From: Siderastrea siderea
Lineage: Eukaryota > Cnidaria > Anthozoa > Scleractinia > Rhizangiidae
Assembly: GCA_964030785.1 (NCBI GenBank)
Contig: OZ034967.1
Location: forward strand, 63,590,613 to 63,654,612
Direction of reading: 5' to 3'
DNA: 64,000 nucleotides
In this document: positions 46,170-57,173 of the stretch, piece after piece
How the letters are laid out: every line of letters starts with the position of its first letter
Numbering within the stretch: the first letter of the stretch is position 1
Notes under the pieces: generated by a model
Database searches by the model: none
Told to the model about the DNA's origin: nothing
What the model saw: the letters and a program-made list of their open reading frames with translations, nothing else
Translations under genes and position numbers: made by a program

Positions 46170-46252
46170 ACATTTCGTTCGTTCGTTCGTTCGTTCGTTC
46201 GTTCGTTCGTTCGTTCGTTCTTTCTTTCTTCCTTTCTTTCTTTCTTTCTTTA
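46170..46252. repeat. GTTC / CTTT microsatellite
   Basis: About ten GTTC units pass into TTTC/CTTT units, next to the tRNA-like sequence. Simple repeats often follow SINE tails. Confidence 0.9.
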
Positions 46253-47102
46253 TATAGTCATAAGTACTAATAAGGCTTTGTTTTCCTTTGTTGTAAAGCC
46301 TCTTTAGTATGCTCTATATATACCTTACAGTGTATCAGCAAAAAACCGATCGAAAAAGAAGCCATTGCTTAACTTAGAACTATTCTCTTCATTTCGATAT
46401 TATCAAAATTCAGTCATTTCTCTTAAACTACAAAAACAGGTGTTCATCTTTTGGCAACACCCATTGACCAGACTAAAGAGAAGTCCTTTCAAAGTGCCCC
46501 CCTCCCCCCCCAAAAGTGCTATTTCTTTTGCACTGTTGTATAATTTTGAGCCAATATTTTGTATTTTTTGTTAATATAGTAGCATATTCTAGCCTTCTAA
46601 AGAACGGTCACTCATGCGGGTTTCAAGTAATGCTTCAAGGCTTAAAAATATGTTTTTGCATTTTCTCTCATACTGATCTTAAAATAGGACCCTTTCAGCT
46701 TAATGTTTCAAAATATTTCGAGCTTTCAACGCAAAGCTATTGACTCCCCTTAGGGAGTCAGTATCAAATAAACAAAGTAGAAACACAAATACTAGAGCTT
46801 TCAGGGCTCACCCAATCGCGAGTCCCGTTTTTTAACAGTACAATTCAAGTAGTCGCTTTGATCAGACGATGCCATGTTATAGCCTCGTAACGGAATATGG
46901 TAATGGTTCATGAAAGGTGGTGTTGCCGTACTCGTCGGATGGAAATTAAATCCCCTTTGGTATCTTTCTAGAAAGAGTTTGGCTCACATGGTTGATAACC
47001 CGTACGTTGCCTCAGTCAGCGAAATACCTGATTTCCCTGCTATATTCAAAGATAGCCCACTTCAAATCCGTCTCAGATGCTGACTCGGTTGTGTTTTATA
47101 AA

Positions 47103-47460
47103 GGCCCCCGCAAACGAGGAAAAATTGTTGCACAATCATTGTTTCCCGGAATGTTTCTTGGCCTTGCCTCAAAAACCAAGAAACATTTTACTGGAAAGAG
47201 ACGTTTTCGCATGTCCAATTTAGGAAATACAGCCTACACAACCACAGAATCCAGTCAACATTGTTTCCTCTGCGCGCAAACGGGGAAACCTTTGTGGCAG
47301 AAACAAATGTGTCTGAAAACAGTCAGAAACATTTTTTGTTTCCAGGAAACAAAAAATGTTTCCGCAACAAATGTTTCTTTCGCGCGTAAACGAGGACAGG
47401 TTGAGGGAAAGATGTTTCCTCAACGTTTCCGCAACAATGTGCTCCCGTTTGCGGCGGCCT
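47103..47460. mobile_element. 358-bp MITE rich in GTTTCC palindromes
   Basis: Ends GGCCCCCGCAAACGAGG and (read inwards) GGCCGCCGCAAACGGGAG are inverted; TAAA-like flanks lie on both sides. The inside is built from inverted GAAACA/TGTTTC words, including AAACATTTTTTGTTTCC and its inverse. It is absent from copy 1. It creates a spurious 169-codon frame. Confidence 0.8.
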
Positions 47461-48059
47461 TAAATCTGATGCCAATCTACAGCACCAGTAGAACAAGTTA
47501 GAACAGGCATTCCCTTGACTAGGAAAACGTACGAGTTATCGTCCGGGAGGATTACACTCTTTCAAGAAAGATAGGAGCCCGGGCGATTTAAATCCAGCGG
47601 CACCAACCACCCCACCATGGGCCGTTACACAGGCTAACAATTGGGGCCGGTTTGCAAGGGTATATAGTAGCACAGTTACCAAAACTAGTCTTCATATGAC
47701 ATCCTCGAGTTTCTGTTTTGTTTTGCTGGTGATTAAGAATCGTCTCACTAATATTTTATAATTTTTTTCCTTTAATGAGAATTTTAGGGGTAATGCAAAA
47801 CTAATACAGATCTTACACGACGTTTGTACGTATAAATAATCAAATCTCAAAAACAGGATGGAATAATTTGGCACAGTTTGTCCTAAACATTAGGCTGAAA
47901 ATCGTAACTAAACTCAACATAATTAATGAAATGTCAGCCAAATTTAATCAAGCAACCGTCATGTTTCATTTTGCTGACTTATAATCCAACAAAGTCTGCG
48001 AGTCGGTAATGTTTGACATTTCCTTAATTGTGAGCTGCATGCTTGGAAATAAAATAAAA

Positions 48060-48620
48060 TAAAATATGAGGACCTAGCGTAGCCTAAATGGCGCGACTTA
48101 AAGTGACAGAATCACCTGAAGTAAGGTTCCTGAAGTAAGTAAGGTTCCTGAGATGTCAAAAAAATCAACTATCATGACCTACAATGTAGCGTGACAGAAG
48201 CACAAAAATAAGTAAGTCTTAGAGCGATGGAATTGTGTTAAGAAACATGACCTAGCGAAAGAGGATGGCGTGACTGGCATAACAAATACACGTAAAATAA
48301 TCCATCTATCCTAGAGCAGAAGAGCGGTCAACATCAGCTATATAACATGCATGACCTGGCATGAGACAATAACCTAAAGCGGTATATGTGTCCTAGAGTA
48401 AAATAATCCTAAGAAATGCATGTAGTTGGCCTTCAAATAGCGTTAACTAGCGCGGAAGAATCACCTGAGATAGCGAGACATATTATATCCTGATATAATA
48501 TAGCGTTAAAGGTATCTATAGAACAATCCGAAACTTCGTATCCTAGGGTAGCAAAATCGTCCAAAATAGCGTTGCTAGAGTGACAGAATCATCTTGTAAA
48601 GCAAGACCAGGCCACATAAT
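48060..48620. repeat. degenerate minisatellite 3' of LicD-like gene 2
   Basis: Counterpart of 27,890-28,600 with the same drifting words (TGACCTAG, GACAGAATCACCTGA, ATAGCGTTA). Confidence 0.65.
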
Positions 48621-48780
48621 TAAGATCACGATGTCACTTAACTAAGATCAATTTAAGTAGTAACCTATTTACACCACAAAAACTCACGATGCTGTACTGG
48701 AAAAGGGAAAATTTAGATCGTTTTTTTTCTTCTCCCCTAGCAGCTTTTCAGAGCTTGATTTCTAGTTTGTAACTATTATG

Positions 48781-49509
48781 CTAAAATTGTTCACAGTTTG
48801 CAGGTTTTACAACTTTCCACCAGCTGAAAGGATATAAGTACTTCATAATCTCTATTCCACCTCTCGGAGCAGAAATGTTGAAAAAACCAAATCTGACCTT
48901 AGGCAGTGGTTGCTTTACAAGTACGGCAGGAAAAGAGTTATAAACTCGATAATTGATGTAAAATATCCAGGTTTCGTACCCAGCTAGTGTCATAACGCCT
49001 CCATGGTTGTAAAAAATGAACACCTCGCCTTTTTCTCCATTTTCACTATTTTGGTCAACTAGCATCAGGTTACCGCTCCTTAGCGACTTATCTGTCACTT
49101 TCAACCCAGCTGAAGTAAATCTTGCTTTGAATTCCTCGAAAGGCACTTTGCTGAAGTTTCCATCATCACCATTGATGCCGATGTCGACGTCATAATCCCA
49201 TGGGAGAGGGCCAGGAATTCCACGCAGGGGACCCCAAAGAGAGCCGTACATCAACCAGTGCTCAATCCCCATGCTGTCTAATATTAAATGCATTTTATGG
49301 GCCAATTTGACAAGAGAGGTTCTCGGTTTGTTGGAGTCGAAACACGGTGGGGTTGTTTTCCACACTTTGTTACCCGTGTACGGTGCGAAACTCACGAAAC
49401 TTAGTCCGACGTACATTAAAACGAAGGCCACGAAGACAACGACCGTGAGCTTTAGGCGACGTCTGCTGTTTGTTGGACAAATTCCACACTGCACGCCTGC
49501 CATGGTCAT
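48781..49509 (-). CDS. LicD/fukutin-like type II membrane protein, copy 2
   Basis: An intact 242-residue intronless frame, roughly 88% identical by eye to copy 1. The membrane span (21-38), IEHWLMYGSLWGPLRG and WDYDVDIGI are unchanged. Differences cluster in the region after SLRSGNL: a three-residue insertion (QNSENGEKGEV against ENGEEGDV) and changes such as YIYYNQ to FIFYNH. The catalytic face is therefore conserved while one loop varies. Both frames staying open despite clear nucleotide divergence suggests that both are under selection. An acceptor-like TCTTTTCTTCAAG again precedes the ATG. Confidence 0.85.
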   Translation of the reverse strand: MTMAGVQCGICPTNSRRRLKLTVVVFVAFVLMYVGLSFVSFAPYTGNKVWKTTPPCFDSNKPRTSLVKLAHKMHLILDSMGIEHWLMYGSLWGPLRGIPGPLPWDYDVDIGINGDDGNFSKVPFEEFKARFTSAGLKVTDKSLRSGNLMLVDQNSENGEKGEVFIFYNHGGVMTLAGYETWIFYINYRVYNSFPAVLVKQPLPKVRFGFFNISAPRGGIEIMKYLYPFSWWKVVKPANCEQF

Positions 49510-49854
49510 TACTGTTACTTGTTATTTCCTTGAAGAAAAGACGTTTAGTTACGTTATGAAACCTCGAGCAGAATGCTTCAACCTCATCGATCATTTACAG
49601 TTAATTATTTACCGAAGCAACAGATGATACAGATCAATACGCCTTGAAAATCCAGGAGTAAAAAAAGCACTTGTCGAATTCGACTTTCACAAAACTAGCT
49701 TTTCATACTTTTGATTTTTATGTCTTAGGACAAAGTTTGTATTCTTACCAGAATAACATTGTCAACTTTGAAAAAAAAAAAGAAATGTAAAATGATAACA
49801 ACATAAATGACAGTCGAGGTGTGCTCAAGACATTACTTCCAAAACCAGAATGAA

Positions 49855-50720
49855 AGTGTAAAATGCAGTTGAAAGTGAAAATGGAGCCGCAAGAAATGCT
49901 CAAGACTGCTGCTGAAAAAATAAATACAGCTGAAAATGTAAAATGTGAAATACAGTGAAAATGAAAATTGCAGTTGAAAATGGAGTTCAATGTATAAAAT
50001 GGAATTGAAAATGGTAAATGCAATTAAAGACGTAAAATGCAATTGAAAAAGTAAAGCGTAGTTAAAGATATTCTAATGTCTTGAAATCTGAGAAGAAGTT
50101 GAAATTGTGAAATGCAAATGAAAACGTAAAATGCAGTTGAAGACGTGAAATGCAGTTAAAACACAGTTGAAGAGGTAAAATGAAGTTGAGAATGTGAAAC
50201 AGCTGAAAATGCGGTGGAGATGTAAAACGCAAAGGAAAACAATTGAAAATAGCTGTAAAATGCAATTGAAAATGTAAAATGCAGTTGAAGATGTAAAATG
50301 AAGCTGTAAATTGTAATTGAAGATGAAAAGTGTAGTTGCAAAGATAAATGCAATCGAAAATGTCAGATGCCGTTTAAGATGTAAAATGCAGTAAAAGATG
50401 TAAAATACAGTTTAAAGGTGAAATACAGTTAGGCAAAGATGTAAAATGCAGTTGAAAAACGTAAAATCCACTCGAAAATGTTAAATTCAGTAGGAAATAT
50501 AAAATGAAGTTGAAGAATCTAAAAGACGGTTGAAAGTGTAAAGCGCAGCTAGAAAGGAAAATGGAGTTTAAGTTAGTTGTAAAATGAATTCGAAAGGTAA
50601 ATTCGATTGGGCAGTCATGTAAACTGCAGTTGAAAATGAAAATTGAAGTTGAAAACAGTGAAATGATTTTGGGCAAATGTTAAGAATGCATTTAAAATGT
50701 GAAATGCTGTTGACGCCAAT
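49855..50720. repeat. minisatellite of about 19 bp, uninterrupted (copy 2)
   Basis: About 0.87 kb of GTAAAATGCAGTTGAAAAT-type units with variants (GTGAAATGCAG, GAAGACGTAAAATG). In copy 1 the same array is split by transposons. It lies in the presumed 5' intron of the LicD-like gene. Confidence 0.85.
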
Positions 50721-50955
50721 GCAATATTATTACTAAAGTGGGGTATTTTAATGAGTAAGGAACATAAGCTATAACTGAAATAAAATAGCACAAGAAACAT
50801 TCATTTTGAGTTGAGTTCCAGTTTAGTAAAAGAAGAAGTTAGTAGCAAAGATTAAGCGCTGATTCCAGCACTAATGCTCTAAGGGTTGCAAATTTAGCGT
50901 CATCAATGTTAGAGTTAGGGTTAGAGTTAGACGTTACAACATTAACCAACATATT

Positions 50956-51554
50956 CTTAGAATTAAAACGACGTTTTTGAGTTTACAAGACATGTTTCGA
51001 CAGTAACCTCTGTCATCTTCGGTTAATACAAAGATCGTTTCATTTGAATTTATAGGAAACCTTAATACAAAGTGTGTAGTGACAACTATAAACTTGCTAA
51101 ACTGAAGGAAATGCGGTTAAACGTGCAGCAAACCGCAAAAACAAGTTAAGTAACCAAGAAAAAACGCTAGAAAGAAAGCGACAGATTAACATGATGCAAT
51201 TGTTGATTCAAAACAGGCTTCTCCCAGCAGATGAACATGGCCTCTTTAAGTCTAATTTGAGATTTTGTGGTGTCTGCATGTGTCAAGAATAGTAAAGGAA
51301 ACCTCAAGACATGACAAGAGACACAGCTCAGAGGATTAGAGATGTTTTTAGATATGAGAGTTCCTGTCCGAAAAAAGATGCTCACGAGCATGTGCATTAC
51401 AGCTTGCACAAACAAACTCTCAGACAACCACTACACCCATTGTATTACCGTTTCTTATAAATTCCAATGTGACGAGGTTTGTATCAACTAAAGATGACAA
51501 AGGTTACTGTAGAGATATGTCTTGTAAGCTTAAAAACGTCATTTTAATTCTAAG
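50956..51554. mobile_element. 0.6-kb foldback insertion specific to copy 2
   Basis: CTTAGAATTAAAACGACGTT at the left end and its inverse AACGTCATTTTAATTCTAAG at the right end; pairing continues through ACAAGACAT. The matching place in copy 1 (about 39,484) is empty. No coding capacity. Confidence 0.75.
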
Positions 51555-52638
51555 AATTGTTGTCGGTCTGCTTCTTTCAACTGACCATTTGGAAACCAAG
51601 ATATGAATTAAATTAAATAAGTTAACATTCTGTGACACGAAATCTCTTCAGGTTTTGAGTAAAAATCATAGCATTTATCAGCAGACAACATGAAGAGCAA
51701 AGCACTTCAAGATACTACAAATGAAATCGCTTTAGTTGGTTTAATTGAAAAGGTTTTTAATGTATTTTTGGGCCTTTGTCAATTTTGTTTGGAAAGAGAA
51801 TCATTTGGTGGGTAAAACAAGAATGTAAGTTTAAAATTCAAATCAATACGAGTTTGATTAATTCAGAAAAAAATGCATTTAAATAACAGATCAGGACATT
51901 GCGTTTACCTTAAACAGCATTAACAAATAACTGACAAGGGAAGAATACGAACAAAACGTGAACACAGCATCTATAAAAGCGGTAAACAAACTGGATCTAT
52001 TTTATGTTCTTTCAACGACCAAAATAAAATGTGCCTTTCAGATAGTGCTTGAAGCTTGCGTGCCATCGGACGTTGCAAATCTAGCAAGGTTTCACCTCAG
52101 ACATTTGTTGAGTTCACATTTAATTTGAGTCTTCAGTTAAGTAAATACGACTTGATTCCTTTTTATGGAGATGTTGGTAGATTCAAACTGATGATGCTAA
52201 AAAAACAGACGAACAAGTTTGCTAATCGCCAATATCAACAGAAAGCGAATGATAAGAGAGACGAAAGTATTCACAAAGGCCCAAACATTACATACAGTTA
52301 TCAATTAACCAATATCGTACGCACAAATTATGTTCAAAAGTTAACCCAGAAAAGACGAATCGTTTGCTAAATCGTTTGTTAAGTGAAGAACGTAAACACG
52401 AGAGCACGAAAGAAAAGGAAAGAATTAGGACCTAAGAAATGAACAAACTTAGATTACGTTCTTTGCAAGGTAAAAATATATGACAAACGAGGCTTGAGCT
52501 CATACGCAAGGGGACTTCACAAAATGAAACGAAATCATTATTAAGACATTAGTTCATTTAAGAAAATATTTGCCTTAAAATGTTACATGTTATAATCTCA
52601 TAATAAGGACTCGATAAGCAGCAACAAGTGAAACTTAC

Positions 52639-52702
52639 AATACAATGAAGAAAGCGTTGGCCCCGCTTGTGTCCTTTTGTGACACCGGAAGCTGTAACAT
52701 AG
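52639..52702 (-). other. probable 5' untranslated exon of LicD-like gene 2
   Basis: Minus-strand counterpart of the exon at 40,487-40,545. The acceptor TTTTTTATTTTCAG and donor GTAAGT are both conserved. A + strand frame over it (52,645-52,830) is ignored because it is not conserved in copy 1. Confidence 0.5.
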
Positions 52703-53309
52703 CTGAAAATAAAAAAAAGAATATTAAAAAAAAAAAAGAAAACCTAAGTTTTAAGATCTGTCTAGGACAGATGCACAATAAATGTATCAACGATACTTTA
52801 ATAGTATACGAAACAAAACACGCGAAATGAAGGGAAAAAATGAGGTAACATCGATCGGTTTAGTTGCAATCTTGTAACCAATAGCAGCGGAGAGTAGACT
52901 TTGTAATTACAGTATCCGCAAAACACTCAATACTTTTTGCAACATTTAGTACCAGAGCACTAAATGCATGCAAAATAAATTAAAACATAAAAATATAAAT
53001 AAAAATTAGGTTGCAACTTAGTAAAGAAAGTGTTGATCGCTTGTAGTCGCTGACAACTCCCAACCAACACATGTCGTGCTAATGTAGTGGAACTTTATTC
53101 TGTTTCCAAAGTTATCGATGCAACAGGAGTCACATACTTATATGAACGTTGTTATCACAAAATACACCCCTCAAAGTTGAGGTATAGCATGCTTATTATA
53201 TAATTTGCGAGTGAATTTATTTTTTGAAAAGTATCAAAACAGCCGTCACAGTCTAACACACTTTATAAACAAATCACTTAATATAAAATAACTGATCAAA
53301 ACAACTTAC

Positions 53310-53375
53310 GTACAACTTAATAATGGCGAAAGTGCCGGTCGCTTGTGGTAAGTATATGACGAACGAGGCGATGAT
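53310..53375 (-). other. probable upstream 5' exon of LicD-like gene 2
   Basis: Counterpart of 41,126 in copy 1, again ending at a GTAAGT donor (53309-53304) on the minus strand. The upstream limit is not resolved. Confidence 0.4.
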
Positions 53376-55267
53376 AATAAACTAAACACTCCCAGAAATA
53401 GCTCGACAGTGTCATAAAAAGGCGGTTTTAGAATTTTTGGAAACTCGTATACGAACGTAAAAATGGTCTTAAGCAGTAAACAAGCACACCATATGATTGG
53501 TCGATATAAAGTCACCCGATATCCATTAATCAGTCTCAAACAAAAGGATTGACAACAGTCTCTTTTTCGTGCACAAATTTACGTCATCGAATTGATCAAC
53601 TAGTTTGGAACAAGTTTAACATTCAAGTATTCCTGTTTGCAAGACCAATAGATTGAAGAACAGTTTTTGCCTAAAGTACCTGTCAATAGAATTAACATTT
53701 GTTAGTTCAATCTCTCTTTTTTTACTTTATATGACCTATTTTATATGCATCGAATCTTAAGAGTTATGCTTTTCAGCCCCAGTTGTAAATTTTATGCACA
53801 ATTCAGTTGTCCGTTCCTAGCTGCAATAGTATAATCCTAAAAAATCATCTACCGATCTCTAGTTTAATTAATTAAACTGTCGAAATTAAGACGTTGAACT
53901 TTGGATCCTTGCTCCTTGTACTGTGAATCACGCCACACATTTTCGTTATTCTTGTGTAATGCGAGTATGCGCAGTCCATCGGTTATTGAAAACCCAGACC
54001 ATTAACCGGCTGACGTCACTGACCGGAGTTATAAGTGCTCAGTGTATTGTTAATGAATAGTGCTAACTCAGCACCTCTCAAATAACCTTGTTTCTCTTAC
54101 CCTGCAAGTCACGCCACTCACTGACGTCATCCGTGAACTTCCTGGTTGAAAGCCTGTCAGCAATTGTCAAATTTTAGTTATTACCAAAATTTTTTGGCCC
54201 ATAAATTCACAGTACAGGTTCGTACGGCGTTTTAAATTCTTAGCAAAACTTGTCAAAGATTTCCATTCTTCAAAATCGCCGTCATACTGCACTCGTTTTG
54301 CAGTGGTTCCAAAAAGATATTTCAATTTTATTTTGTTTGACGTGTGTGCCTTTTGATTATATGTTTTTGTTTTTTAAGAGCGGACACGTTTGACAAAGCT
54401 GAAAGTTGGTAGCGACAAATAAATATGGTCAGCATTATTCGAATAGGCCCCCTAATTTTCAAATTTCATGTTCAAAATCGTCGTTTACGAATTCAACGCC
54501 TCTCTTATTCCTACCAAGTTTGTCAAAGATTACCAAATTTCAAACGGGCCGTCGCGCTCGATAAATTTCTGCTTATGTTCAAAATACACAACGACGCTTA
54601 TGAGGTAATTTTGATTTCAGTGGTTAAAAATAGGCGATCCATTACATTTATTTAACGTATGTGTACTTTTTATTGGTGCGGAAACTTAAATTTGGTATAG
54701 TCAAATGTTATCACGATGTTTGGTCTGCACAATTAAAGACAAATATATTTAGTTAGCCAAGTGGGAAGGGGACTTAAGGTGGCAAATTAGGCAAAAACTG
54801 CCTGATGTTGTAACATCAGCTTTCATCTATTTATTCGTATAATTCCAATTACCGGCATATAACTCGCGCTTGACCGGTTGCTTATTCGTCCCAACCAAGG
54901 TGGCGAAAATAAGTGTATGACATGGACGTAACTATCTAAGGGTTTTGTTTTATAAAAGAAATAGCAATTATCGCTTTGTGCCCTCTGTTAAATGTTTCCC
55001 GATCGCTTTCATTTAAACGGTCACATTTTATTTTATTTGAATGTTTTTTGAAAGTTTAAACCACCTTATCCTAGGCATGCAGTAGTCTTAATATCTTTCT
55101 TTATAACAATAACGCTTAAGGAATTCTTCCAAAAAATTAAAAACTAGAAGCACGTTATATAAATTAACACAAGCACTGAAAGGCATTGAAGGTGATTTAC
55201 AGTCCATAATGATCAGCCGCCGCGGTTGTTTTGATTTTCTGATGCGCATGATTTTTTTTTCCAGCAA

Positions 55268-55428
55268 GGAGGTCATGAATCGGATGACTAGAGGTTTTGC
55301 AACTTGGTGCATAAGGTAAGAGAAGTAACCTGTACTTATACCACCAGTTTTAACCATCGGTTAAAACGGAATCTTTAATTTTTTCTTGCAGAAGCGACCA
55401 CGTTCTGACATTGTGTACCAAGAGAAAG
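55268..55428 (+). other. pair of candidate + strand exons (copy 2)
   Basis: The 48-bp block ends at GTAAGA (55316). The 37-bp block 55392-55428 has TTCTTGCAG before it and GTAAGT after it. Splice signals are better than in copy 1. The first block has an in-frame TAG in the frame that gives GHESDD in copy 1, so protein coding is doubtful. Confidence 0.35.
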
Positions 55429-56129
55429 GTAAGTGAACCTGGAAGTTAGGTGTTATATAACTACAAATACTGCACGGCCAACGTCAGTGTAACGTCATGA
55501 GTATTGTGTGACTCGCATTATAAGAGAGCCAATAGTCTATACTGATTGAAATAACGTCTTGCCAGTATCTATCAACCCACTTGTTGATCCCGTTAACTGA
55601 TTAAATGTTTGAGCGCTGGGTTTCATCGTATGAGTTTTGTTGACTAATCATGCTTTTTCCTAGTTTACTCTCAAGTTATTATTTTTATCGACAATTAATT
55701 TAGCGCGTAAGCACGTTTAGAGCACGTACTGAAATCGGCATTGTAGAACTTGCTAAATTTGAAAATGTGTTTACAAATTGATAGACAGTTGAATACACCT
55801 CAAAATCATTAATTTTAGAAGTCACTAGTTAAAATCAGTAGAGTTTGAAAAATCAAAAAATTAAGTTGTGGCTAAAATATTATAAAAACATGTAAACATG
55901 GCATATACTAAACGTTTTGTCTTTCACTCCTCTATTAAGTCATCCAAAGAGCGATTTCTCTTTCTTCTTAATGAAGTCAGACAGTAAAATGCAGGCCTTA
56001 GCTTCAGAAAAATCGAATACGTTATTGATTCCCCAAGCTTAACTTAAAGCAAGAAGGATGTTTAAGGCACCTCTTGTACTAAATGGTGTGTAATTGGGAG
56101 GATCACACCTGTATAGCTGAGGCGTTTTG

Positions 56130-56290
56130 AAGGTCGAGTGAGCGCAGGACGCACAGGTTCTTTTGGTTGAGCGAGCGCTAGATTAATCGTGCATTTAGTC
56201 GCCATCTTGGATTTAAAAATGTAAAGGGTCTTTTGGTTGAGCTAACGCTGGATCGTATTTAGTCGCCACCTTGGGCCAAAATGGGGGTGG
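56130..56290 (-). promoter_or_regulatory. promoter-like tandem repeat with YY1-type motifs (copy 2)
   Basis: Same arrangement as 44,395-44,560: TTTTGGTTGAGCGAGCGCT repeated, CGCCATCTTGG intact, and a final AAAATGGGGG where copy 1 has AAAATGGCGG, so one YY1-like site is lost here. Confidence 0.45.
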
Positions 56291-56485
56291 GAACACACAA
56301 AGGATTATTTCCTGCTCGCTTGCCCAAACGCGCCTGAGCAACAGGTTAGGGAGAATTTTCCACAGGCAAACTACTACTCTTTAAAATAAGGGGGACTTGA
56401 CTTGTAAAAACATTTGTCTGCCGTTACGGTAGCACCATTAACGGCAAAAATATACCCCGTTCTATACATGATGTGGTTAACAACT

Positions 56486-56624
56486 TAATACGATAACAAC
56501 CGCTAACTTAAAATATAAGTATAAGCAAGAGATTAAACAACAAACAGAGAAACAAACAACAAATCTCTTGGTTATACTTATATTTTAAGTAAGCGGGATG
56601 TTTTTCGGAGTTGTTATCGTATTA
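56486..56624. mobile_element. 139-bp foldback MITE specific to copy 2
   Basis: TAATACGATAACAAC and its inverse GTTGTTATCGTATTA form the ends. A second paired block, CTTAAAATATAAGTATAA with its inverse, makes a stem of about 50 bp around an AAACAAACAAC-rich loop. It is missing at the matching place in copy 1. Confidence 0.85.
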
Positions 56625-56729
56625 TATTTTCTTCATTTGTCGGCGGGTAAAGGTTTAACCACTTCTCGACCTTTTCCCTCTAAGACTAGGTTAATGGTTT
56701 TGTAATCCATGCACTGCGAGTATAGAATA

Positions 56730-57173
56730 ACGGATTTATGTTGTCCAGAACTCCTTTCTTGTAATTTTGGGCCTGCTTTGAATTTACTTGTGGTTTTTTT
56801 TAAACTTCCGAATGTTATTCCGTCGTGAGAAAATGTGACTCTGGTAATGACTTCTGCTCAGGTTGTCGAAATTCTAAGTTTAAGCATTTAAACTGTTGTT
56901 AATGTTCTCTGTGGTTTATGTCAAACCCATAACTCATTTGTCACTGGCTCTGTTATCTCAAGGTTTCAGTTATTGGGCAATAGTCTGGGGGCAATGTCTA
57001 ACCGGAAGTAGTTATTTTGTTACCCTCTAAACCTGTATGACAAAGCTCCCAGTATTTTTCCCCTCACGCTTCCATGTGATCTCGGCATGCAATCACCAGT
57101 TAGTAAAATCCCCTTGTCTTGTGACCCTGTCTCAGTTGTAAGCTACTCTTCAAGCTAGGTTGTTCTTTGCTTT
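56730..57173. other. 5' non-coding part of the retroelement
   Basis: Lies between the end of the duplication and the first frame. It probably contains the 5' terminal repeat and promoter of the element, but no repeat of it was found downstream, so its left boundary is unknown. Confidence 0.4.

Larger units (their letters stand above)
46566..56729. repeat. segmental duplication copy 2 (about 10 kb)
   Basis: Begins near AGTAGCATATTCTAGCCTTC and ends at CACTGCGAGTATAGAATA (56,729), in the same orientation and order as copy 1. Private insertions are 47,103-47,460, about 50,956-51,590 and 56,486-56,624. The whole gene, including 5' exons and promoter-like block, was duplicated. Confidence 0.85.

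Noticed and set aside
46992..47501. 169-codon open frame, the longest non-transposon frame in that stretch
   Set aside because: It is created by the GTTTCC-rich MITE (47,103-47,460), which is missing from copy 1. The frame crosses both element ends, and no domain is visible.
49745..50800. Several minus-strand frames rich in Phe, His and Ile
   Set aside because: All are translations of the 19-bp minisatellite; the repeating amino-acid pattern follows the repeat unit.
50905..50930. GTTAGAGTTAGGGTTAGAG, telomere-like
   Set aside because: Only one true TTAGGG-type unit among degenerate ones. It is too short for an interstitial telomere and lies beside ordinary repeat DNA.
52645..52830. 61-codon + strand frame starting MKKALAPLVSFCDTG
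   Set aside because: The start is conserved in copy 1, but the frame then diverges and shortens. Conservation is better explained by the minus-strand exon with GTAAGT at the same place.
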